This document shows, one piece after another, positions 1 to 7,468 of a DNA stretch of 13,341 nucleotides (position 1 is its first letter; the number at the start of each line of letters is the position of its first letter). Source of the stretch: Ilumatobacteraceae bacterium (GTDB lineage: Bacteria; Actinomycetota; Acidimicrobiia; Acidimicrobiales; Ilumatobacteraceae); contig JAIOXC010000027.1 of assembly GCA_021741795.1 (NCBI GenBank), positions 1-13,341 of the forward strand, written 5' to 3'. The notes beneath the pieces are model-generated. The model did not search any database. It saw only the letters and a list, made by a program, of their open reading frames with translations, and was not told the origin of the DNA. The translations under genes and the position numbers were made by a program.

Positions 1-303
1 ACGTATTCGAGCGGCGACACTGTGCGCAAATGCAATCTTGATCTCGCACCTGACGCGCCATGGCGTTGCCCAGAAGAATGCGAAAAATATGACCGCCGCA
101 TGGTCGATGTGGCGTGGAAGCGCGGTTCGGTAATTCCGTCGGCAACACCGGTTGCACCTGCAAGCCTCGACGATGGCACCGCGGCAGCAATTTTGGATGA
201 AGCTGAGTCGATCATTAATGCAGTATTCGGTGAAGTCGTGGCCGACATGAACGACAAGCGCAAAAACAAAAAGAAAAATCGCGACAAGAAGAAAAAGAAG
301 TAG
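1..303 (+). CDS. Small Cys-containing protein with lysine-rich tail (probably 5'-partial), SUF operon
   Basis: I do not recognise a named family. The reading frame is open from base 1, so the gene probably begins outside the window. A GTG at 22 is the first possible start inside it and would give 93 residues, but no convincing ribosome site precedes it. The visible protein has a short Cys motif (CNLDLAPDAPWRCPEEC, three cysteines), then an Ala/Asp-rich stretch, and ends in a highly basic Lys/Asn/Arg tail. It lies 15 bp upstream of sufD in the same direction, so it is probably co-transcribed with the SUF genes, in the place where sufB often lies further upstream. The clustered cysteines beside iron-sulfur assembly genes could suggest metal or cluster handling, but that is inference from position only. 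Confidence 0.6.
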   Translation, partial: TYSSGDTVRKCNLDLAPDAPWRCPEECEKYDRRMVDVAWKRGSVIPSATPVAPASLDDGTAAAILDEAESIINAVFGEVVADMNDKRKNKKKNRDKKKKK

Positions 304-318
304 CAGAAAACTCAAATT

Positions 319-1389
319 ATGTCTACAACACTCGCACTCCCCACAGTTGAAGAAGAAGTGTGGCGCTATAGCCGCATTGGTGAACTCAACCTTGCTAACT
401 ATCGCAGCGCTACGGCAACGACAACAGTAGAAAACGCAGAGGGCGTTCAGCTTGCTGGCTCTGAAGCATCGGCTTTGATGGGCGTAGCAATTACGACTGC
501 TCCAGATGTGTTTGCGCAAATGAATACCGACAATGCGGCAGTTATTGCACTCAAGATCGCAAAAGGTAAAGTGCACGCCACCACTGTGGTGATCACGCAC
601 ACCATTAATGAATCTGGTGTTGTTGTCTACCCACGACTCGTGATTGACGCTGCTGAAAATAGTGAGATCACTGTTGTGGAACGCTTTGTGTCTGCGGACA
701 ATGTGGTGTCACTCGTTGTTCCTGTTGTCGAGATTCATGCAGCGCAGTCGGCACGAGTCACGTACTTGGCTATCAACGAGATTGGTAACAAGACCTGGCA
801 GATCGGTAATCAGGTTGCAGTGGGCGAGCGCGACAGCAATGTGCGCGTGTTTAGCGTGGCACTCGGTGGCGACTATGCGCGCATGCGTGCTGAAGTACGG
901 CTCGTTGGTCAGGGTGCAAACGCTCAGCAAACTGCTCTGTACTTTGCAGACGGCACACAGATGCACGACTTTCGTACGTTGCAGGTGCACGAAGCACCGC
1001 GCACACGCAGCGACTTGTTGTTCAAGGGTGCGGTCAAAGACACAGCAAAGAGCGTGTACACAGGCCTCATCAAGATTTCTGAAAACGCAACGAAGACCGA
1101 AGCGTTTCAAACCAATCGCAACCTCACGTTGTCGCATGGCGCATGGGCCGAGAGTGTTCCAAACCTCGAGATCGAGACAAACGATGTCAAGTGCAGCCAC
1201 GCATCAACGGTTGGTCCAATCGATGACGAGCAGCGCTTTTATTTGGAAAGCCGCGGCGTGCCGCCAGAGATCGCCGAACGCTTGGTGGTGTTTGGATTCT
1301 TCGACGAAGTTATTGAGCGACTTCCAAAGTCTGAATTCATCGAGGGCATTCGCGCCAAAGTGATTGCCAAGTTGGGGAGCAACGCATGA
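319..1389 (+). CDS. sufD: Fe-S cluster assembly protein SufD
   Basis: SufD is a scaffold subunit of the SufBCD complex, which builds iron-sulfur clusters in the cytoplasm using the SufC ATPase. The 356-residue product has the SufB/SufD beta-helix core. Its conserved C-terminal block is clear: the HEAPRTRSDLLFKG-type segment (about 224-237), then LSHGAWAESVPNLEIETNDV (271-290), then KCSHAST with Cys292 and His294, then a helical end with FYLESRGVP and ERLVVFGFFDEVIERLP. The order and length fit SufD rather than SufB, which is usually longer and carries extra N-terminal cysteines. The ATG at 319 is chosen because the upstream gene ends at 303 and the protein begins in register with the family. 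The stop overlaps the next start (ATGA at 1386-1389), which implies translational coupling. Confidence 0.93.
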   Translation: MSTTLALPTVEEEVWRYSRIGELNLANYRSATATTTVENAEGVQLAGSEASALMGVAITTAPDVFAQMNTDNAAVIALKIAKGKVHATTVVITHTINESGVVVYPRLVIDAAENSEITVVERFVSADNVVSLVVPVVEIHAAQSARVTYLAINEIGNKTWQIGNQVAVGERDSNVRVFSVALGGDYARMRAEVRLVGQGANAQQTALYFADGTQMHDFRTLQVHEAPRTRSDLLFKGAVKDTAKSVYTGLIKISENATKTEAFQTNRNLTLSHGAWAESVPNLEIETNDVKCSHASTVGPIDDEQRFYLESRGVPPEIAERLVVFGFFDEVIERLPKSEFIEGIRAKVIAKLGSNA

Positions 1390-1709
1390 GCGCCGTCAAA
1401 GTTTGTGCGCTTGCCGACATCGCGTCGGGTCAGGTTCGCAAGTTCGCTGTCGAAGGCCGCAACATTGCTGTCGTGCGCATCGACGACGATGTGTACGCCA
1501 TTGGTGACAAGTGCAGCCACGCAGATGTCTCGCTCTCTGAAGGCGAAGTGTTGTGTGACACCAAAGAGCTCGAGTGTTTCAAGCACGGGAGTGCATTTAG
1601 TTTGGTCAGCGGCATGCCCAACACGCTTCCTGCCACACAAGCAGTGCCTGTTTATGCAGCGACAGTTGTCGATGGCAACGTCATGATCACGGTGGAGAAT
1701 ACAAAATGA
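1386..1709 (+). CDS. Rieske-type [2Fe-2S] ferredoxin within the SUF operon
   Basis: This 107-residue protein resembles the small Rieske ferredoxins of non-heme dioxygenase systems. The two cluster-binding motifs are visible: C-S-H (Cys43, His45) in GDKCSHADVSLSEGEV and C-F-K-H (Cys64, His67) in ELECFKHGSAF, matching C-x-H and C-x2-H. It is cytoplasmic, with no signal peptide. It overlaps sufD by ATGA at its start and sufC by ATGA at its end, so the three proteins are almost certainly made together. In actinobacterial SUF operons a Rieske protein at this position is known. Electron supply to, or acceptance of a cluster from, the SUF complex is a reasonable inference, but no oxygenase partner lies nearby. 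Confidence 0.9.
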   Translation: MSAVKVCALADIASGQVRKFAVEGRNIAVVRIDDDVYAIGDKCSHADVSLSEGEVLCDTKELECFKHGSAFSLVSGMPNTLPATQAVPVYAATVVDGNVMITVENTK

Positions 1710-2440
1710 CCACGCTCGAGATTCGCGATTTGCAGGTGTCGGTTGGCGACACACAAATTCTTAACGGCATCACGCTCACCATTAAGTCTGGCGAGGTGCA
1801 TGCAGTGATGGGTCCTAACGGCGCGGGCAAGTCGACACTGTCTGCAGCCATCATGGGCAAGCCGGGTTACACGATCACTGGTGGTCAGGTGTTGCTCGAT
1901 GGCAAGGATGTGCTTGCGATGGCGACATGGGAGCGCGCAGTGGCAGGGTTGCACTTGGTGATGCAATATCCAACCGAAGTTCCTGGTGTCAAGCTCGATG
2001 ACGTGCTGAGCGAAGCACTCAAGGCTCGCAGTGGTTCGCTGCCAGACCTCACAAAAACAATTGCGACTGAAGCGTCACGGATTGGTTTTGACACTGAGCT
2101 GGTGCATCGTGCTGTGAACGTCGATTTTTCTGGTGGCGAAAAGAAGCGCAACGAGACATTGCAACTCGCGGTGCTGCAACCACGTATCGCGATCATCGAC
2201 GAGCTCGACTCTGGTCTAGACATCGATGCGCTTCGCGATTGTGCTCAACGTGTTGAGGATGCAACTAAAGAGTCAGATTTGGGCGTGTTGGTAATTACCC
2301 ATTACAGCCGCATGTTTGAGCAACTCAAGCCAGACTTTGTGCACATTTTGGCTAAGGGTCGCATCGTCAAGAGTGGTGGGCCAGAGTTGGCTGACGATCT
2401 TGAGCGCGACGGCTACGCTGCTTACTCCTCAATTGACTGA
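1706..2440 (+). CDS. sufC: Fe-S cluster assembly ATPase SufC
   Basis: SufC is the ABC-type ATPase of the SufBCD scaffold and drives conformational changes needed for cluster assembly; it is not a transporter. The 244-residue product has Walker A GPNGAGKS (36-43), the ABC signature FSGGEKKRNE (141-150), Walker B IAIIDELDSGLD (161-172) with the SufC-typical DELDSGLD, and the switch histidine in ITHYSRM (His199). The FSGGEKKR signature separates it from ordinary importer ATPases. It starts in an ATGA overlap with the ferredoxin gene. No sufS or sufU follows: the next gene, 23 bp downstream, is convergent, so the operon appears to end here and the cysteine desulfurase must lie elsewhere or upstream. 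Confidence 0.95.
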   Translation: MTTLEIRDLQVSVGDTQILNGITLTIKSGEVHAVMGPNGAGKSTLSAAIMGKPGYTITGGQVLLDGKDVLAMATWERAVAGLHLVMQYPTEVPGVKLDDVLSEALKARSGSLPDLTKTIATEASRIGFDTELVHRAVNVDFSGGEKKRNETLQLAVLQPRIAIIDELDSGLDIDALRDCAQRVEDATKESDLGVLVITHYSRMFEQLKPDFVHILAKGRIVKSGGPELADDLERDGYAAYSSID

Positions 2441-2463
2441 TTCGCTAAAAGCAATAAGGAGAG

Positions 2464-3636
2464 TCAGGTTTTTCTTTCTGTGCGAACGATGCTTGCTCCC
2501 GCGAGTAGTGCAAGTATTCCGCACGTAATTGCCGAGCAGGTAATAACAAGTCGGATGGGAAACAATTGTCCAAGACTGCCTGCGATGCCCGTTGAAAGAA
2601 GAGTTCCTGCAGTGGTTATAGACGACGATGCAGCAAATACTCTTCCACGCTCGGCTTCGGAAGTATGACGAATGATAATTGGCGTTCCAAAGACGTGAAG
2701 GCCAGTGAGTCCGATGCCATTAATTGCAAACGCAGCCATGGCTGCGCCAACATTCGGTGAAAGTCCGTACATAAACATGCCCGATGCAGAAATGAGGGCG
2801 GAAATTACTAATGCGTGAGTGTCACGAAATCGTATTTGAATTCGGCTGAGAGTAAATCCGGTTATCAACATGCTCACTCCCAAGGCCGAGAAGACAAGCC
2901 CATATTGAGAGGCGGTGCCGTGAAGCGTGTCGGTAATAAGAAATACACCAAGAACTTCATTGACACCAGCGGCCATGTTGAATGCAGCAAGCAGAACGAT
3001 CGATGCAATAAGCACAGGCGCTGTAAATATTCTTTTAAAACCTTGCACGGATTCACGTTTTGAAAAGCTACCCAACTCGGGCTTTCGCTCGTTGCGAAGA
3101 GTTGCGCCAAATACTCCAACTACAAAGAACGTGCCAGCGTCAATCAACAACGCGGTGGATGTTCCAAATTTCTCAACTAAAAAACCGCCTAGTCCCGCAC
3201 CTAGGACGATTGAAAATGAACGGTGTGTTTGGATGAACGCATATGTACGAGAGAGGTCGCTGGCTGGTACGAGGACAGGAATAAGTGCTTGCCAGGCTGG
3301 GCCGATAATTGATGCCCCAATGGCAAGGATGAATACGAAAAAATAAAGTGAAAAGCCAGTTGAAAATGCAAGACAAATTGCAACGAGTGTTTGTAATACG
3401 GAGACACTTGCGATGAGGCGCCTACTGGCGAACCGGTCAACAATGGATCCGGAGATAGGCGCAAAGATGATGCGAGAGAGAGCAAAGAGCGCGAAGATCG
3501 CAGAAATTGCTGCTGGTCCAGATGATTTGACACGAAACAACAAAGCAATAAGCGCCATCTCGTCGCCCATTTCGGAAATCAATCGAGAGATTGCAATTGC
3601 ACGAACATCCCTTGGTCGATGAACGGATTGCTTCAT
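2464..3636 (-). CDS. MFS transporter, drug/siderophore-exporter type
   Basis: This is an integral membrane protein of about 390 residues with roughly 11-12 hydrophobic segments. An MFS motif A-like loop, GSIVDRFASRR, lies after the second segment, and a related loop near HTSEAERGRVFAASSS precedes the last segments. The overall pattern resembles the MFS_3/EntS-like family of putative exporters; the substrate cannot be read. I chose the ATG at 3636 (protein begins MKQSVHRPRD) because GGGAG at 3650-3646 lies 9 nt upstream. A TTG at 3666 and an ATG at 3645 are in-frame alternatives but have worse spacing. It converges with sufC. The terminator at 3665-3698 lies just upstream, leaving little room for a separate promoter, so expression may depend on read-through from the binding-protein gene or on a very short promoter. 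Confidence 0.85.
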   Translation of the reverse strand: MKQSVHRPRDVRAIAISRLISEMGDEMALIALLFRVKSSGPAAISAIFALFALSRIIFAPISGSIVDRFASRRLIASVSVLQTLVAICLAFSTGFSLYFFVFILAIGASIIGPAWQALIPVLVPASDLSRTYAFIQTHRSFSIVLGAGLGGFLVEKFGTSTALLIDAGTFFVVGVFGATLRNERKPELGSFSKRESVQGFKRIFTAPVLIASIVLLAAFNMAAGVNEVLGVFLITDTLHGTASQYGLVFSALGVSMLITGFTLSRIQIRFRDTHALVISALISASGMFMYGLSPNVGAAMAAFAINGIGLTGLHVFGTPIIIRHTSEAERGRVFAASSSITTAGTLLSTGIAGSLGQLFPIRLVITCSAITCGILALLAGASIVRTERKT

Positions 3637-3645
3637 GGCATTCAT

Positions 3646-3650
3646 CTCCC
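3646..3650 (-). promoter_or_regulatory. Ribosome binding site deciding the MFS start
   Basis: On the minus strand GGGAG is followed by nine bases and then ATG at 3636. Its spacing is near ideal for that ATG, while the ATG at 3645 directly abuts it. Confidence 0.6.
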
Positions 3651-3664
3651 AATTGTGACGGTGC

Positions 3665-3698
3665 AAAAAAGAGGGGCGGTCCTAGTGGACCGCCCCTC
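3665..3698 (-). terminator. Strong rho-independent terminator after the substrate-binding gene
   Basis: A perfect 12-bp stem, GAGGGGCGGTCC / GGACCGCCCCTC, has a 4-nt loop (TAGT). On the minus strand it is followed directly by six T residues (A6 at 3665-3670 on the plus strand). It lies 21 bp beyond the stop codon of the binding-protein gene (3720-5393, minus), so it terminates that transcript. It sits only about 30 bp before the MFS start. Confidence 0.93.
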
Positions 3699-3719
3699 TC
3701 GTAGTACTGAATTATTTCT

Positions 3720-5393
3720 TTACTTCATGAAACCGATCTTGGTGTAATCACCACTTGAGAACCCGAAGGCACCAAAGTTTGCCAATTTCGCATCAACTTG
3801 CCATACGTCTGGACGCTGATACATGATGAGCGAGTGACCAGCTACCCAGATCTTTTTGTCAATCTGAGTTGCCATGGTGCAACGCTTAGCAGGATCGAGC
3901 TCTGAGTTGGCTTTGGCAAACAAAGCATCAATCTCAGCATTACCGATCTTGCCGTAGTTCTGACCACCATCAGTCGCAAAGATTGACTTTGATGACGAGA
4001 TTGGAAGGGCCGTACCCAACCAAGTGAACACTGTCATTTCATAGTTGCCAGGAGTGATGTATTTCGAGAAGAAATCCGCAGATGGAACTATTTGGATTTC
4101 AAGTTGAACACCAAGCGGTGAGAGCATCGCTTGCATCAGCTGTGCTTCTTGAGCACTCGTCGTAACACCTGCAGGAATTGTGATCTTTGGTTTTAGTTCG
4201 ATGCCATCTTTTGTGCGCTTCGTACCCGATTTCACCCAACCAGCCGCATCGAGCAGTGCATCTGCTTTTTGCAAATTGTAGGTGCCATAAATTCCGGCAT
4301 TGCTCTTGTAGCAACTGAGACCCTTAACGAAGATGTGGTTATCCATTGGAGTTGCTTTCGAGTCAATTGGTCCAATCAGTGCTTGGGTGATGACATTGCG
4401 GTCGATACCCATCATGATTGCTTGACGAACTCGTGTGTCAGTCATAAATCCGGTGTTTCCGAAAGTCATGTGACGGTAGTTCGGTGCAACGCTTTGACGG
4501 ACAGAAACGCCTGGAAGTGTCAAACCACGCTTGTATTGGTTGGCGTCTGGTCCAGTGTTGGCAGCATCGACTTCGCCGTTAGCAAGAGCATCAAGTTGTG
4601 CAGCGGCGCTGACAACCTTCCACAACATCTTGCTGAGGACAGGCTTGTCGCCCCACCACGATGTGCTTGGAACTGTCCATGCTGTTCCAGCGGTCGCATC
4701 GGTGCCACCCCATTTGAATGGACCGGCTGTAAGCGTTGGTGCGGCCACCCATGACGTGTTGAACGCAGTTGGTGTTGCTGTCACTGAAGCAGGAAGGAGA
4801 CCTCCAAAGAGACCTTGCCAGTCTGCATATACATTCTTGAACTTGACAACGATTTGACTAGCAGAAGCACCTTTCGTGACGCTCGCAATGTCTTCGTAGC
4901 CAGTTGTGGAAACGACCTCGAATGCCTCATTGGAACCATTCAATGCTTTCCAGTAGCCAACGAAGTCCGCCAAGCTAATTGCTTTGCCGTCACTCCACTT
5001 TGCTTTCGGATTCAGTGTGTACGTAATTGTTTGTGGTTTTGTGCTTGTCAACTTGATATCAGTGAAATAATTCTTATCAATTTGAAAGGCACCCTTTTCG
5101 TCGGTGTAGAACGTGCCTGGTAGCAAACCATTCATCAGGTAACTGCAACCTGCGAAGTTGCCGTCTACGTGGTTTGTGTTGTAGTTGTCACAGATTTGAG
5201 TGGTTGCCCAAACAAAAGTGCCACCCTGTTTCAGTTTTGATACTGGCTGTGCATTGATGTCTGGAGCACCTGCTGAACTGCCGCCATCTTTGGCAGCAGA
5301 AGCAATTCCAGGTGTTACCACTAATGCTCCGAGGATGGCAATTGTTGCGACACCCTTCAACAGCAATGAATGGCCCTTTGAATGTTGTTTCAT
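3720..5393 (-). CDS. Extracellular solute-binding protein family 5 (oligopeptide/Dpp-type ABC importer)
   Basis: This 557-residue protein is the substrate receptor of a peptide/nickel/opine-type ABC importer. The N-terminus (about 1-33) is a typical signal peptide: basic start, hydrophobic core VATIAILGALVV, and an Ala-x-Ala end (IASA/AKD). There is no lipobox cysteine, which is unusual for a Gram-positive receptor. The SBP_bac_5 features follow: GGTFVWATTQ near the mature N-terminus, a TYTLNPKAKWSDGKAISLAD segment typical of the family, a middle DTRVRQAIMMGIDRNVI helix and a C-terminal lobe. Two Cys pairs could form disulfides outside the cell. The ATG at 5393 has GGGGA 9 nt upstream. The gene is divergent from the matching permease operon, so it probably shares control in the 207-bp spacer. 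The substrate cannot be assigned. Confidence 0.92.
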   Translation of the reverse strand: MKQHSKGHSLLLKGVATIAILGALVVTPGIASAAKDGGSSAGAPDINAQPVSKLKQGGTFVWATTQICDNYNTNHVDGNFAGCSYLMNGLLPGTFYTDEKGAFQIDKNYFTDIKLTSTKPQTITYTLNPKAKWSDGKAISLADFVGYWKALNGSNEAFEVVSTTGYEDIASVTKGASASQIVVKFKNVYADWQGLFGGLLPASVTATPTAFNTSWVAAPTLTAGPFKWGGTDATAGTAWTVPSTSWWGDKPVLSKMLWKVVSAAAQLDALANGEVDAANTGPDANQYKRGLTLPGVSVRQSVAPNYRHMTFGNTGFMTDTRVRQAIMMGIDRNVITQALIGPIDSKATPMDNHIFVKGLSCYKSNAGIYGTYNLQKADALLDAAGWVKSGTKRTKDGIELKPKITIPAGVTTSAQEAQLMQAMLSPLGVQLEIQIVPSADFFSKYITPGNYEMTVFTWLGTALPISSSKSIFATDGGQNYGKIGNAEIDALFAKANSELDPAKRCTMATQIDKKIWVAGHSLIMYQRPDVWQVDAKLANFGAFGFSSGDYTKIGFMK

Positions 5394-5600
5394 TTGTATT
5401 TTTCCCCATTTCTAGTTAATAATGAAGTCGCAGAATCGCAACTTTTGGTCAATGTCCTGACTCTAATAGCAAATTTGAGGATAGTTCACCAGAAATTCCC
5501 CCATAATTGACCTGAAGTTAACCAATTAACTATTTTCATCTCTGCTGGGTAGAAGTACAATCTGCGCCAATTTAGGGCTGTTGTCCTAGTATGTCTCCCT
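5394..5600. promoter_or_regulatory. Divergent promoter region between binding protein and permease operon
   Basis: This 207-bp A+T-rich spacer must hold promoters in both directions. ATTGACC occurs on the plus strand (5506-5512) and again on the minus strand (GGTCAAT at 5447-5453), so two outward -35-like boxes are possible. TAGTAT at 5587-5592 lies 8 bp before the GTG at 5601 and could be a -10 box for a leaderless transcript; no Shine-Dalgarno precedes that GTG. No small gene or RNA was recognised here. Promoter assignments are tentative. Confidence 0.5.
5516..5531. promoter_or_regulatory. 16-bp inverted repeat, possible operator
   Basis: AGTTAACCAATTAACT consists of perfect 6-bp arms (AGTTAA / TTAACT) around a 4-bp spacer. 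It lies just downstream of the plus-strand TTGACC box (5507-5512), where a repressor or activator of the peptide importer could bind. AGTTAA also occurs singly at 5414-5419. The binding factor is unknown. Confidence 0.4.
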
Positions 5601-6584
5601 GTGGCGAGATACCTGATCAAGAGAATCCTCAATTTTTTTGTCATGGTGATCATTGCGTCCACCCTTGGATATGTGCTCTCATCTCTTGCTTTTAATCCTC
5701 GCTCAAACTACGAAGGCGGTAACCCGCCAATTCCAGAGTCAACAATTATCGCCAAACTCGATTCTCTTGGCGTAAACCCTGATGTTCCAATTGTTAAGCG
5801 GTATGCAACCTGGGTTGGAAATGTCGTTACTGGTGATTTTGGTTTAACGATCGGCGAAAAGAGCGTTAACGACGAATTCTCGCGGCGTATTTGGGTGAGT
5901 TTGCGTTTGCTGCTTCTTGGTTCTGTACTTGGCTCCGTGTTGGGCGTGGCATTAGGGGTGTTTTCTGCAGTTCGACAGTATGGGATAGGGGATCGAGCGT
6001 CCAGTGTCGCTTCATTTGTTTTTCTATCTATGCCTGTTTTTCTTGTTGCGATTCTCTTGAAGTACGGTGCAATTTCTTTTAATCAAAAAATTGGAACAAC
6101 ATTTTTTTACACCATCGGAGAGAGTTCGGCTGACTTCAGTGGTGGCGGTCTGGAGTTGTTTGTGAACCGTCTTCAACACCTCATGTTGCCGACGCTGTCG
6201 ATCACGCTTGGTGGTATTGCTTTTTATTCTCGATATCAACGCAATGCAATGCTTGACGTCCTTGGTAGCGACTTCATCCGCACAGCCAAGGCCAAGGGAT
6301 TAACAAATCGACAATCCCTGTTCCGCCACGGATTGCGCGTTGCGATTCTTCCGATGGCCACTTTTTTTGCGTATTCATTTGGATTGTTGGTAACCGGTGC
6401 TCCGTTCACTGAATCTATTTTTGCCTGGAACGGAATGGGTCAGTGGTTTATTACCGCTGTTCAATCAAATGATGTCAACTCTGTGTCGGCAGTCATTGTG
6501 TTCTCTGCAGTGCTCGTTTTACTGTCAGGACTCCTGGCAGATATTGTCGTTGCTGCACTTGACCCACGTGTGAGGCTCCGATGA
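5601..6584 (+). CDS. ABC importer permease, DppB/OppB-type
   Basis: This 327-residue inner-membrane subunit forms one half of the translocation pore of a peptide/nickel-type importer. It has about six hydrophobic segments. The N-terminus ARYLIKRILNFFVMVIIAS is characteristic of DppB proteins. The ATPase-contacting EAA loop is visible as SDFIRTAKAKGLTNRQSLFRHGLR (about 222-245), and the C-terminus DPRVRLR is family-typical. The GTG at 5601 is chosen because it places the conserved N-terminus exactly. No ribosome site is visible, and a leaderless mRNA is possible. Its stop overlaps the next gene (ATGA at 6581-6584). It is the first gene of the importer operon, divergent from the receptor gene. 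Confidence 0.93.
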   Translation: MARYLIKRILNFFVMVIIASTLGYVLSSLAFNPRSNYEGGNPPIPESTIIAKLDSLGVNPDVPIVKRYATWVGNVVTGDFGLTIGEKSVNDEFSRRIWVSLRLLLLGSVLGSVLGVALGVFSAVRQYGIGDRASSVASFVFLSMPVFLVAILLKYGAISFNQKIGTTFFYTIGESSADFSGGGLELFVNRLQHLMLPTLSITLGGIAFYSRYQRNAMLDVLGSDFIRTAKAKGLTNRQSLFRHGLRVAILPMATFFAYSFGLLVTGAPFTESIFAWNGMGQWFITAVQSNDVNSVSAVIVFSAVLVLLSGLLADIVVAALDPRVRLR

Positions 6585-7468
6585 ATGCGAGTTCTGAGAC
6601 TGTCGAGAAGCGTCTCACTCGAATGGCGCTGGTTCGAAAGCGCTTCGCTCGTAACAAGCTGGCAGTAGCTGGCCTTGTGATCCTTGTTGCGATGTTCGTT
6701 CTCGCATTTGTGGGGCCGTTTTTCGGAAAGCACAGCTGGGATAGTCTCGATTTTTTTAATCTCCTCCAGCCGCCGTCAAGAGAGCACTTCTTCGGCACCT
6801 CTCAGATTGGTGGGGATGTGTACGCGCTCACGCTTCGCGGTCTGCAGAAGTCGCTCATCATCGGAATCTTGGTTGCTATTTTCTCAACAGGTTTGGCTGC
6901 TATCGCCGGTGGGTTTGCAGGTTTTTATGGTGGCAAAGTTGATCGCTCGGTGATGTGGATTATTGATGCACTCTTGGTGCTTCCATCGTTTTTGATTATC
7001 GCTGTGATGTCGCCTTGGTTTAGGGGTCGAACTTGGCTGATTTTTGTGGTGCTGCTAGCCGCATTCGGTTGGATGATTACGGCCCGAATCATCCGAAGTG
7101 CAACGATGAGCCTTCGCGAACGCGACTTTGTTCGAGCAGCTATTTACATGGGAATCCCTGCTCGCAAGATTGTTTTTCGACATCTCCTTCCAAACGTGGC
7201 ATCAATACTTATTATCGATGCGACACTCAACGTGGGTGGAACAATCTTGAGTGAAACCGGTTTGTCATATCTTGGATTTGGTGTTCAACCACCTGATGTG
7301 TCGTTGGGAAGTCTTATCGCAGAAGGTACAGCATCGGCCCTTACATATCCTTGGCTTTTTATGTTTGCAGGTGCAGCCTTGGTGCTTACTGTGCTTGCTG
7401 TGAGCTTTGTCGGTGACGGTCTGCGAGATGCTTTTGACCCTGGTTCGGCAATGGGTAAAAAATTATGA
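6581..7468 (+). CDS. ABC importer permease, DppC/OppC-type
   Basis: This is the second pore subunit, 295 residues. It shows the DppC architecture: a cytoplasmic N-terminal stretch (RMALVRKRFARNKLAVAGLV) running into the first membrane segment, a periplasmic segment with PPSREHFFGTSQIGGDV, then about five more membrane segments. The EAA loop is ERDFVRAAIYMGIPARKIVF, and the typical GLSYLGFGVQPPDVSLG follows. The C-terminus with GDGLRDAFDP is diagnostic for DppC-like proteins. The start overlaps the previous stop by ATGA, and the stop overlaps the ATPase start by ATGA, so the three genes are translationally coupled. Confidence 0.94.
   Translation: MNASSETVEKRLTRMALVRKRFARNKLAVAGLVILVAMFVLAFVGPFFGKHSWDSLDFFNLLQPPSREHFFGTSQIGGDVYALTLRGLQKSLIIGILVAIFSTGLAAIAGGFAGFYGGKVDRSVMWIIDALLVLPSFLIIAVMSPWFRGRTWLIFVVLLAAFGWMITARIIRSATMSLRERDFVRAAIYMGIPARKIVFRHLLPNVASILIIDATLNVGGTILSETGLSYLGFGVQPPDVSLGSLIAEGTASALTYPWLFMFAGAALVLTVLAVSFVGDGLRDAFDPGSAMGKKL

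Noticed and set aside
644..1363. Long plus-strand reading frame overlapping sufD (239 codons), and long minus-strand frames at 709-1200 and 1239-1754
   Set aside because: They lie inside clearly conserved sufD and ferredoxin coding sequence, and their translations are Cys/Arg/Ser-rich with no family resemblance, typical of shadow frames.
2441..2463. Bidirectional terminator between sufC and the MFS gene
   Set aside because: The 23-bp gap has no adjacent GC-rich hairpin; the TTCGC/GCGAA pair around it is too short and far apart.
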